This document shows positions 1-5,195 of a stretch of 9,936 nucleotides of DNA, piece by piece (the first letter of the stretch is position 1; every line of letters begins with the position of its first letter). A program made the position numbers and the translations under genes. The stretch lies in assembly GCA_024280675.1 (NCBI GenBank), contig JAJRPT010000208.1, forward strand, positions 1 to 9,936. Direction: 5' to 3'. The stretch comes from Bacteroidota bacterium. Lineage in GTDB: Bacteria; Bacteroidota; Ignavibacteria; Kapaibacteriales; UBA2268. Below the pieces are notes generated by a model. It searched no databases and was not told the origin of the DNA. It saw only the letters and a list, made by a program, of their open reading frames with translations.

Positions 1-1
1 A

Positions 2-1456
2 CCTCCTCCTGTGGCACCAGAGCCAACACCTACGCCAGTTGCAGAAACCCCTCCTGTTCCTGAAGTTGCATCAGGTGGTGATACGATAGATTTAGTGATG
101 CCTAAAATGGGTGAATCTCTCCAAGAGGGAACTATTGTCACTTGGCTGAAACAAGTGGGCGATACTATTGAACGTGATGAAATGATTTTGGAAATCTCAA
201 CCGATAAAGTAGACACCGAAGTTCCGTCTCCAGTGGCTGGGACATTGGTAGAAATTCTTGCACAAGAAGAAGAAACAGTCGATGTCGGTGCCGTAATTGC
301 AAAAATCTCTACTGGTTCGGGTGCAAGTGTTGCCTCAGCTCCAGCCTCAACAACTCCAGTTGCAAGCGAACCTACGCCAGTTCCAGCAACTCAACCAACT
401 CAAGCTGTAGCTCAAAGCACACCACCACCTGTGGTTAGTGGAAAAACCTATGATATTCCAAAAAGTAAAGACGGTAAATTCTTCTCGCCGCTCCTCAGAG
501 CCATTGCAAAAGATAACAAAGTTTCTTTGGAAGAGCTTATGTCTATAAACGGCTCAGGTGTGGATGGCAGGGTGAATAAAAAAGATATTTTAGATTATAT
601 TGGTTCTCGTGGTTCAGCAGATACTACACCAACGCCAGCAGCATCTGATCCTGTTATAAAAGTCCAAGCTCCTATCAATGCAGAAGTTAAGGTTAAATCT
701 TATGTTGATACTAAGCCTAAAGCAGGTGTGGTAGTTACAACTTCTGACCACGAAGTGGTGCCGATGGGCAGGATGAGGAAAATGATTGCAGCCCACATGA
801 CGATGAGCAAGCAAACATCGGCTCACGTGACCTCCGTTGCCGAAGTTGATGTGACTAATATTGTTAAGGCACGCGCCAAACATAAAGACGCATTTCTTAC
901 TCGCGAGGGAACTAAACTGACTTATACGTCATTTTTCACAAAAGCTGTTGTCGAAGGTGTGCGAGCTTTCCCAGGAATTAATGTTTCTGTCGATGGCACA
1001 AATGTTGTCTTACATAAACGCACCAATCTTGGATTTGCGGCCGCATTGCCAGATGGGAATTTAATTGTGCCAGTCATCAAAAATGCTGGGGATTTGACCA
1101 TCGCTGGACTTCAGCGAAGTGTAAATGATTTAGCCACTCGGGCTCGCACCAAAAAACTTGTGCCAGATGATATTCAAGGTGGAACGATAACGATAACCAA
1201 TGTCGGCACGTTCGGTACACTTTTTGGTTCACCAATTATTAATCAACCGCAGACTTGTATCATTGGTGTTGGGGCAATCAAAAAGCGTCCAATGGTGATG
1301 ACGGTCGACGGTCAAGACACAATCGCAATTCGCTCAATGATGTACATGTCAATCACCTACGACCACAGAATCATAGACGGAATGCTGGCCGGTCAAGCTC
1401 TGGCTCACATGGTCAAAGCACTTGAATCGATGAATGATGCGTCGATTGAGTTTTAA
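2..1456 (+). CDS. 2-oxo acid dehydrogenase complex E2 (dihydrolipoamide acyltransferase), 5'-truncated
   Basis: This is the E2 core of a keto-acid dehydrogenase complex, which transfers an acyl group from lipoyl-lysine to CoA. The frame is open to the window edge and begins in a Pro/Ala/Thr linker, so the GTG at 11 is probably not the start; a linker here suggests another lipoyl domain upstream. Counting from GTG11, a lipoyl domain spans about 25-102, with the lipoylated Lys in STDKVDTEV (K66). A second Pro/Thr-rich linker follows, then an E1/E3-binding domain at about 155-197 (FFSPLLRAIAKDNKVSLEEL). The catalytic domain runs from about 250 to 481 and has the active-site DHRIIDG with His452 and Asp456. 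MRKMIAAHM and HVTSVAEVDVTNIV resemble the branched-chain type E2 of Bacteroidota, but substrate is not proven. Other complex subunits would lie outside the window. The last ~70 codons recur, broken, at 2366-2579. Confidence 0.95.
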   Translation, partial: PPPVAPEPTPTPVAETPPVPEVASGGDTIDLVMPKMGESLQEGTIVTWLKQVGDTIERDEMILEISTDKVDTEVPSPVAGTLVEILAQEEETVDVGAVIAKISTGSGASVASAPASTTPVASEPTPVPATQPTQAVAQSTPPPVVSGKTYDIPKSKDGKFFSPLLRAIAKDNKVSLEELMSINGSGVDGRVNKKDILDYIGSRGSADTTPTPAASDPVIKVQAPINAEVKVKSYVDTKPKAGVVVTTSDHEVVPMGRMRKMIAAHMTMSKQTSAHVTSVAEVDVTNIVKARAKHKDAFLTREGTKLTYTSFFTKAVVEGVRAFPGINVSVDGTNVVLHKRTNLGFAAALPDGNLIVPVIKNAGDLTIAGLQRSVNDLATRARTKKLVPDDIQGGTITITNVGTFGTLFGSPIINQPQTCIIGVGAIKKRPMVMTVDGQDTIAIRSMMYMSITYDHRIIDGMLAGQALAHMVKALESMNDASIEF

Positions 1457-1460
1457 CCCA
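1251..1460 (+). repeat. Direct repeat, copy A (3' end of the functional E2 gene)
   Basis: These bases encode the last ~70 E2 codons and match 2366-2583. Homology begins at ACTTGT (copy B: ACCTAT) and ends with the shared AACCCA just after the stop codon. Outside these limits the two copies have unrelated neighbours. Copy A is in frame with the rest of E2 and is presumably the functional end. Confidence 0.9.
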
Positions 1461-1483
1461 ATAATTAAAATTTAGACTTTATT

Positions 1484-1515
1484 AAAGCCATCTCATTTAG
1501 AGATGGTTTTTTTTT
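1484..1515 (+). terminator. Intrinsic terminator of the E2 gene
   Basis: A 7-bp stem CCATCTC (1488-1494) / GAGATGG (1500-1506) has a 5-nt loop and is followed by nine T (1507-1515). A/T pairs at the base extend the stem. It begins about 28 bases after the E2 stop codon and would end that transcript before the AT-rich insert gene. Confidence 0.85.
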
Positions 1516-1572
1516 ATTCACTAATAATGCTTATTTTACTAAATGATGCATCTTGAATTCTAGTACACATTT

Positions 1573-1578
1573 AGGAGA
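1573..1578 (+). promoter_or_regulatory. Ribosome binding site for the ORF starting at 1589
   Basis: AGGAGA lies about 10 bases before ATG 1589. It is the only strong Shine-Dalgarno match near the nuclease gene. The ATG at 1659 that opens the long frame has none. The site therefore argues that translation starts at 1589, in a frame different from the rest of the protein. Confidence 0.5.
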
Positions 1579-1588
1579 AATTGATTTA

Positions 1589-1684
1589 ATGAAAAATAAC
1601 TTTAAAAAAAGACTAAAAGACATAATTAAAACATCAATGCAACTTTTAGAAATGAAAAATGGCAAATGGTGGTATTATTTCTAA
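1589..1684 (+). CDS. Short ORF (31 aa): probable N-terminus of the nuclease gene, out of frame
   Basis: ATG 1589 follows a good ribosome binding site and reads 31 codons to TAA at 1682. The peptide (MKNNFKKRLKDIIKTSMQLL, then EMKNGKWWYYF) looks like an ordinary amphipathic N-terminal helix and has the same Lys-rich, AT-rich codon use as the next frame. It overlaps the 1659 ORF by 26 bases. Skipping one base at about 1677, in TGGTGGTATTATT, would join NGKWW directly to IISKNEASFQ and give a protein of about 212 residues. I read it as the true beginning of the nuclease gene, now separated by a one-base insertion. A real upstream peptide with coupled translation, or a programmed +1 shift, cannot be excluded. 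Confidence 0.45.
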   Translation: MKNNFKKRLKDIIKTSMQLLEMKNGKWWYYF

Positions 1685-2228
1685 AAATGAAGCGTCATTT
1701 CAACTTGAATTAGGATACATTTTAAAAGTAGTTGGACAACTTTATGAATTTAAGCCGAATGAAAAATTTCATTTGGAATTTGAAAATAATATAGTTTTAA
1801 ATAATCCAAGTCTCAAAAGTAAATCAAAAAAGGCTCGAATTGATATCTATACTGAATTTGGAAAAGAAAAAGAAAAAGTAAAAGGAGCGATTGAACTTAA
1901 ATTTTTGAAAAAGAAAAATCATAGAGAGCCAAATAACAGATATGATATTTTTAAAGACATTTCTAATCTTGAAGCATATAGAGAAAAGGACATTGATATT
2001 TGTTATTTTTATATATGGACAGACCATTCTCACTACGTAAAACAAAAAAGTTATTCTCTTGGTACTTCAGATTTTGATTTTAGAGATAAAAAAGAATATA
2101 GAGAAGGGACAATACTCACATATAGTACAGACAAGCCTTATGGAGAACCAATTAAATTAAAAGGGAATTATAAGTTTAAATGGACTAAACCTTCTGAAAA
2201 TATGTATTTTATGAAACTTAAAATATGA
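1659..2228 (+). CDS. Putative PD-(D/E)XK nuclease (restriction-endonuclease-like), orphan
   Basis: I do not recognise a named family. The 189-residue product has the layout of a PD-(D/E)XK nuclease: a helix with a conserved-looking Glu (NEASFQLELGYIL, E11), a strand with an acidic residue (ARIDIY, D62), then a strand with E-x-K (GAIELKF, E79 and K81). A helix (FKDISNLEAYRE) and a hydrophobic strand (DICYFYIWTD) follow. These would bind metal and cut DNA. An in-frame TGA at 1653 lies just before ATG 1659, and no ribosome binding site precedes that ATG, so the real N-terminus probably lies in the 1589 frame. Codon use is strongly AAA/AAT/ATT-biased, unlike the flanking genes, which suggests acquisition from elsewhere. 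No methyltransferase, integrase or transposase is adjacent. The gene lies between two copies of the E2 3' end. Confidence 0.55.
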   Translation: MANGGIISKNEASFQLELGYILKVVGQLYEFKPNEKFHLEFENNIVLNNPSLKSKSKKARIDIYTEFGKEKEKVKGAIELKFLKKKNHREPNNRYDIFKDISNLEAYREKDIDICYFYIWTDHSHYVKQKSYSLGTSDFDFRDKKEYREGTILTYSTDKPYGEPIKLKGNYKFKWTKPSENMYFMKLKI

Positions 2229-2332
2229 AAACATTTGACCTGTTTGAATAATTATAATCATAACTACAAATTATAAACTTCTATTTAAAATTATATAAAA
2301 ATTAGTTTACAAACCTCCCAATTTCCTCATCC

Positions 2333-2345
2333 GTCGGAACCCGAC
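2333..2345. repeat. Small inverted repeat in the gap before copy B
   Basis: GTCGG (2333-2337) and CCGAC (2341-2345) form a 5-bp stem around a 3-base loop, AAC. It lies in a GC-richer block (about 2310-2365) between the AT-rich nuclease region and copy B. No T-run follows on either strand, so it is not a convincing terminator. It may be a remnant of sequence that flanked the displaced E2 end. Confidence 0.35.
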
Positions 2346-2365
2346 AAGAATCTCTTCTCATATAA

Positions 2366-2579
2366 ACCTATATTATCGGTGTTGGAGCAATCAAAAAAGC
2401 GTCCGATGGTGATGACGGTCGACGGTCAAGACACAATCGCAATTCGCTCAATGATGAACACTAAGTGTTTGTCAATCACCTACGACCACAGAATCATAGA
2501 CGGAATGCTGGCCGGTCAAGCACTTGCTCACATGGTCAAAGCACTTGAATCGATGAATGACGCTTCGATTGAGTTCTGA
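2366..2579 (+). pseudogene. Broken second copy of the E2 3' end (copy B)
   Basis: This fragment repeats the last ~70 codons of the E2 gene, including DHRIIDG and the C-terminal MNDASIEF. It has no start, lipoyl domain or binding domain. Two lesions set it apart from copy A. One extra A in an A-run (about 2391-2396) breaks the frame between GVGAIK and KRP. Twelve bases (codons NTKC, 2457-2468) replace a single Tyr codon, a net gain of nine bases. I count about 13 substitutions outside that site. All but two (Cys to Tyr, Met to Leu) are silent, counting a TAA/TGA stop exchange. That pattern means the copies diverged while both were parts of working genes, so B is not simply a recent local duplicate that decayed. 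Confidence 0.85.
2457..2469. repeat. 13-bp palindrome inserted in copy B
   Basis: AACACT-A-AGTGTT is a perfect 6-bp inverted repeat around one base. It coincides with the net 9-base insertion that separates copy B from copy A, inside the codons just before the SITYDHRIIDG stretch. The insertion keeps the frame. Confidence 0.6.
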
Positions 2580-2594
2580 ACCCACATTGTGGGT
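2580..2594. repeat. Short hairpin after copy B
   Basis: ACCCAC (2580-2585) and GTGGGT (2589-2594) pair around a 3-base ATT loop directly after the copy B stop codon. No T-run follows on the plus strand. On the minus strand it lies beyond the T-tract at 2626-2621, so it could be a backup stop for queE-side transcripts, but this is weak. Confidence 0.35.
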
Positions 2595-2620
2595 CTTGAA
2601 ATTTAAATACTCAATGTTAT

Positions 2621-2737
2621 AAAAAAGCAAGCTGCCATACCCACATAGGCAGGTATCTGCCTGAGCAATGTCCGTTATCTGACTGTGATGTGAGAGCTTC
2701 GGAGAAATAAAGTTTCCCATTAATAACCCGCTTGCCA
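2621..2737 (-). ncRNA. Candidate structured RNA / attenuator-like 3' region downstream of queE
   Basis: Read on the minus strand, this stretch begins just after the queE stop codon with GCAAGC (2735-2730). It ends with GCTTGC (2632-2627) followed directly by six T (2626-2621). A long-range helix would thus close the element right before a U-tract, as in a terminator. Inside, AGGCAG/CTGCCT (2662-2657 with 2652-2647) forms a strong hairpin with a 4-base loop. The same CTGCC can instead pair with a second GGCAG at 2636-2632, so two folds compete. I see no supported coding region. It may be a small RNA, an elaborate queE terminator, or a transcript 3' end processed from queE mRNA. I could not match it to a named RNA family. 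Confidence 0.4.
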
Positions 2738-2743
2738 CAAAGA

Positions 2744-3415
2744 CTAAACACCACGCCTATTTGCATCCCAAATATATTTATGCAACTGGACTTGCAAGCG
2801 AGCAGGAAACTCTAGTTTCTTAATTTTTTCTGCAAGCCATGAGAGTTCTAATTTCCCATGAGCTGGGGAGAAAAGGATGTTTTTTGTTTTTTTGTAGACT
2901 TTATATTTTTTGCAAATATTAACAGCAAAATCAAAATCGCTTTGACCAGTTATGACAAATTTCACTTCATCACTTTGTTTAATATAACTAATATTTTCAT
3001 ATAGATTTTTCTTGTGCATAAGCGAGCTGGGGCATTTTATATCTAAGATAACAAATGCGCGCTTGTCAATTTTTGCGATATTCTCTTGTCCGTTAGTTTC
3101 AATCACCAGCTCGTAGTTCTTATCGCAAAAATATCTAATCAGCTCTAGTATATCATTTTGTTCGAGTGGCTCACCACCTGTGAGCATTATGTGTTTATTA
3201 GAATATTTTTCTATTTCACTTTCAATATTTTCAATGCTCAGTTGCTTTTCTATTTTTTTTCTGTCGAGTGCATAAGGTGTGTCACACCATGAGCATCGAA
3301 GCAAGCAACCCTGAAAACGAATGAATGTACAAGGACGACCAGCCCGGGTACCCTCTCCTTGTATCGAATAAAATATTTCATTGACATTATATGTCTGTCC
3401 AAAATCTTTTGACAT
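2744..3415 (-). CDS. queE: 7-carboxy-7-deazaguanine synthase (radical SAM)
   Basis: QueE converts 6-carboxy-tetrahydropterin to 7-carboxy-7-deazaguanine, a ring contraction in the preQ0/queuosine tRNA-modification pathway, in the cytoplasm. The 223-residue protein has the usual opening NEIFYSIQGEGTRAGRPCTF (12-31). The C-x3-C-x2-C cluster motif is CLLRCSWC (Cys37, Cys41, Cys44), which binds the 4Fe-4S centre and SAM. TGGEP at 79-83 binds SAM, and the C-terminal QVQLHKYIWD is typical of the family. Length is normal. The start at ATG 3415 fits the family N-terminus and leaves a 67-bp divergent region shared with the mannose-1-phosphate guanylyltransferase gene. No other queuosine genes are in the window. 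A structured RNA-like element follows the stop codon. Confidence 0.95.
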   Translation of the reverse strand: MSKDFGQTYNVNEIFYSIQGEGTRAGRPCTFIRFQGCLLRCSWCDTPYALDRKKIEKQLSIENIESEIEKYSNKHIMLTGGEPLEQNDILELIRYFCDKNYELVIETNGQENIAKIDKRAFVILDIKCPSSLMHKKNLYENISYIKQSDEVKFVITGQSDFDFAVNICKKYKVYKKTKNILFSPAHGKLELSWLAEKIKKLEFPARLQVQLHKYIWDANRRGV

Positions 3416-3482
3416 TAGTTGCTATCTTAAATTAAAAAATGTATTTTATAAATATTTTCTACTCACATTACAAAACAAAGAT

Positions 3483-4574
3483 ATGAAAAAGATAGCATTA
3501 ATTTTAGCTGGTGGAAGTGGTGCCAAGCTTTGGCCAAGAAGCACAAGAGACAAGCCCAAGCAATTTGTCGAATTAGAAGATGGAACTATGATAGCCAACA
3601 CATACGAGCGGCTCTTGCAATACTTCGATTCTGATTGCATCTTCGTTGCCACTTTTTCATCTCTTAAAGATTTGCTTGCCCTGCAACTTCCCCATCTTCC
3701 CAAGGAAAACATTATCTGTGAGCCATTTGGACGAAACACAGCTCCTTGTCTTGGTCTAGCATTGGTTGATTTCTATCACAAATTCTCGCCTGAGGATCTT
3801 CTTTTTGTATTCCCATCCGACCACATAATATCAAATACAGAAGCATTTTACGGCTCGCTCGACTCTGTCTCCGATGCCGCTTGGGCGGGCGAGTATATTA
3901 TTACAATCGGCATCAACCCGACCCGACCCGTGAGCCGGTATGGTTATATTCAAGTGGATGAATCTGAGAATCAAAATGCTAAATTGTCTGAACTGGGACT
4001 AAAGAAAGTAAATACATTTGCAGAAAAACCAGACAGACAGACGGCTAAAAGATTTATCGAAGCGGGCGATTTTCTCTGGAATAGCGGAATGTACATAGCC
4101 ACTATTGACACTTTTAATAAAAGCTTCGAGAAATATTTGCCAGAAGAATCAGCAAGTTTTAAATCATTGAGAAAATATTACAATGCCAAAACTTATGCAA
4201 CCAGCGTTGAGTTTACATTTAAACAGCTTAATTCTGTATCTATTGATAACGGGATAATCGAAAAGGCGAATAATGTTTGGGTTTATGAAGGTAAGTTTTC
4301 TTGGAGTGATTTGGGTACATTCGATGAGCTTTTCCGCCTATCACAAAAAGACTCAAACAACAACTCACTCTCCGGTGATGTGATAGCACTAGAGACAAAG
4401 AATAGCCTAGTCCTGTCTCAAAATAAGCTAATTGCACTCATTGGGATTGACGATATAATAGTTGTCGAATCAGATGACACAATTCTAATCTGCCCTCGCA
4501 AGGAGTCTGAGAGCGTTAAGAAATTAGTTGATTCTCTTAGGCTAAGAGAGAATATAAAGCATGACATGAAATAA
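3483..4574 (+). CDS. manC: Mannose-1-phosphate guanylyltransferase (GDP-mannose pyrophosphorylase)
   Basis: This cytoplasmic enzyme makes GDP-mannose from mannose-1-phosphate and GTP, feeding surface polysaccharide, GDP-fucose or glycoprotein synthesis. ATG 3483 is chosen because the nucleotide-binding signature begins at once: LAGGSGAKLWPRSTRDKPKQ, residues 7-26. The earlier in-frame start at 3381 would add 34 residues that overlap queE and match nothing. Other family motifs are GRNTAPCLGLA, VFPSDHI, FAEKP and LWNSGMYIATIDTF. At 363 residues it is the short form, without the fused phosphomannose isomerase domain. In the signature, the usual GTRLWP reads GAKLWP, a mild deviation. No terminator is evident after the stop codon, so read-through into the small cysteine protein gene 89 bases on is possible. 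Confidence 0.93.
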   Translation: MKKIALILAGGSGAKLWPRSTRDKPKQFVELEDGTMIANTYERLLQYFDSDCIFVATFSSLKDLLALQLPHLPKENIICEPFGRNTAPCLGLALVDFYHKFSPEDLLFVFPSDHIISNTEAFYGSLDSVSDAAWAGEYIITIGINPTRPVSRYGYIQVDESENQNAKLSELGLKKVNTFAEKPDRQTAKRFIEAGDFLWNSGMYIATIDTFNKSFEKYLPEESASFKSLRKYYNAKTYATSVEFTFKQLNSVSIDNGIIEKANNVWVYEGKFSWSDLGTFDELFRLSQKDSNNNSLSGDVIALETKNSLVLSQNKLIALIGIDDIIVVESDDTILICPRKESESVKKLVDSLRLRENIKHDMK

Positions 4575-4663
4575 TTTTCTTTTTTATTAGACTAAAAATT
4601 CATTACTTACGTGTGAGTTTGCAGATATTTATTTTTTAGTTATTAATTTATAGGGTTCAGAGT

Positions 4664-5065
4664 ATGAAAAACTTGTCTAATATGGCAAAATTAATGGTGC
4701 TTGCTGTTAGTTTTATTTTCTTGGGTATGGCAACAACTATCGAGGCGACTGCATGTGGCAACAAGGCTAAAAAATGCAGCACAACAAATACTGACAAAGC
4801 TTCCAAAACTGAAAAATCAGAAAGAGAAGCTGAAGTCACTACAGAATTTTTGACAAACGGCATTAGCCCTGTACCTGTGGACAAATGTGGCGAAGGCAAA
4901 TGTGCAGAAGGCAAATGTGCTGGAAGCAAAAAGTCTAAAGAAGAAAAAGAAGGTGAAAAAGGAGAAGAAAAAGAAGAAGGCGAGACTGAAAAAAGTGAGA
5001 AAGGTGAAAAAAGCGAAGAGGGTCAAAAAGGCGAGCATAAGTGTGGCGAAGGTAAATGTGGCTAG
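4664..5065 (+). CDS. Secreted Lys/Glu-rich protein with EGKC repeats (HvfA/bufferin-like RiPP precursor candidate)
   Basis: The 133-residue product starts with a signal peptide (MKNLSNMAKLMVLAVSF...), probably cleaved after ATA (28-30). Cys31 follows, but Glu27 breaks the lipobox pattern, so a soluble periplasmic or secreted product is more likely than a lipoprotein. The mature part has seven Cys: 31, 38, 75, 80, 85, 127 and 132. Five lie in GEGKC/AEGKC-type blocks (KCGEGKCAEGKCAG, 74-87; KCGEGKCG at the C-terminus), separated by a low-complexity Lys/Glu/Gly stretch (89-125). EGKCG repeats in small exported proteins mark HvfA/bufferin precursors, whose cysteines are modified by DUF692 (MNIO) enzymes to bind copper. 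No such enzyme is in the window, so modification is inferred only. An AGGG-type site precedes ATG 4664. A simple metal-binding secreted protein is the alternative. Confidence 0.65.
   Translation: MKNLSNMAKLMVLAVSFIFLGMATTIEATACGNKAKKCSTTNTDKASKTEKSEREAEVTTEFLTNGISPVPVDKCGEGKCAEGKCAGSKKSKEEKEGEKGEEKEEGETEKSEKGEKSEEGQKGEHKCGEGKCG
4890..4924 (+). repeat. 15-base tandem repeat encoding EGKCA units
   Basis: The 15-base unit GAAGGCAAATGTGCA (Glu-Gly-Lys-Cys-Ala) is repeated in tandem here. A third related block, TGTGGCGAAGGTAAATGTGG, ends the gene at 5042-5061. The near-identity at DNA level indicates repeat expansion within the gene. Confidence 0.65.
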
Positions 5066-5099
5066 TCGCTCTGTCTCATGGATGTTTCAATATAAACCT

Positions 5100-5135
5100 A
5101 AACCTACCTTAATAATTCAAGTGTAGGTTTTTTTT
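5100..5135 (+). terminator. Intrinsic terminator of the EGKC protein gene
   Basis: AAACCTAC (5100-5107) pairs with GTAGGTTT (5123-5130), with further CTT/AAG pairing in the loop. An uninterrupted T-run spans 5128-5135. It lies 35 bases after the stop codon and separates this gene from the large secreted protein. Confidence 0.85.
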
Positions 5136-5195
5136 ATAAAATATTTGTAATTTGTGGTATGGGTTTTTCTTTTTTTTAAAATACAGGATAGTCTT

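Noticed and set aside
614..883. Minus-strand open frame inside the E2 gene
   Set aside because: It is His/Cys-rich antisense sequence of a well-conserved E2 coding region, with no start context or domain.
1457..2380. Insertion sequence or complete restriction-modification system
   Set aside because: No transposase, integrase, terminal inverted repeats or methyltransferase is present; only one nuclease-like gene fits in the insert.
2379..2579. Copy B as a separate small functional protein
   Set aside because: It begins only after a frameshift, at a GTG/TTG with no ribosome site, and carries only the last part of the catalytic domain; it is better explained as a displaced gene end.
2472..2738. 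88-codon open frame on the minus strand across copy B and the structured element
   Set aside because: It runs antisense through the E2 remnant and the hairpin region, has no recognisable domain, and its composition follows the opposite-strand features.
2621..2743. preQ1 riboswitch near queE
   Set aside because: The element lies downstream of queE on its coding strand, and on the plus strand the next gene, manC, is far away and unrelated to queuosine.
4575..4663. Bacteroidota-type promoter or terminator between manC and the EGKC gene
   Set aside because: I looked for the TTTG and TAnnTTTG elements with usual spacing and for a hairpin with a T-run, and found no convincing match.
4664..4770. 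Lipoprotein signal at Cys31 of the EGKC protein
   Set aside because: Glu27 at the -4 position breaks the lipobox pattern, and the residues before Cys fit a type I cleavage site (ATA) better.
4817..5126. Overlapping frames on both strands inside the EGKC gene (4817-5038 minus, 4887-5126 plus)
   Set aside because: They are low-complexity Phe-rich or Lys-rich shadows of the Lys/Glu repeat; the signal peptide and EGKC pattern support only the 4664 frame.
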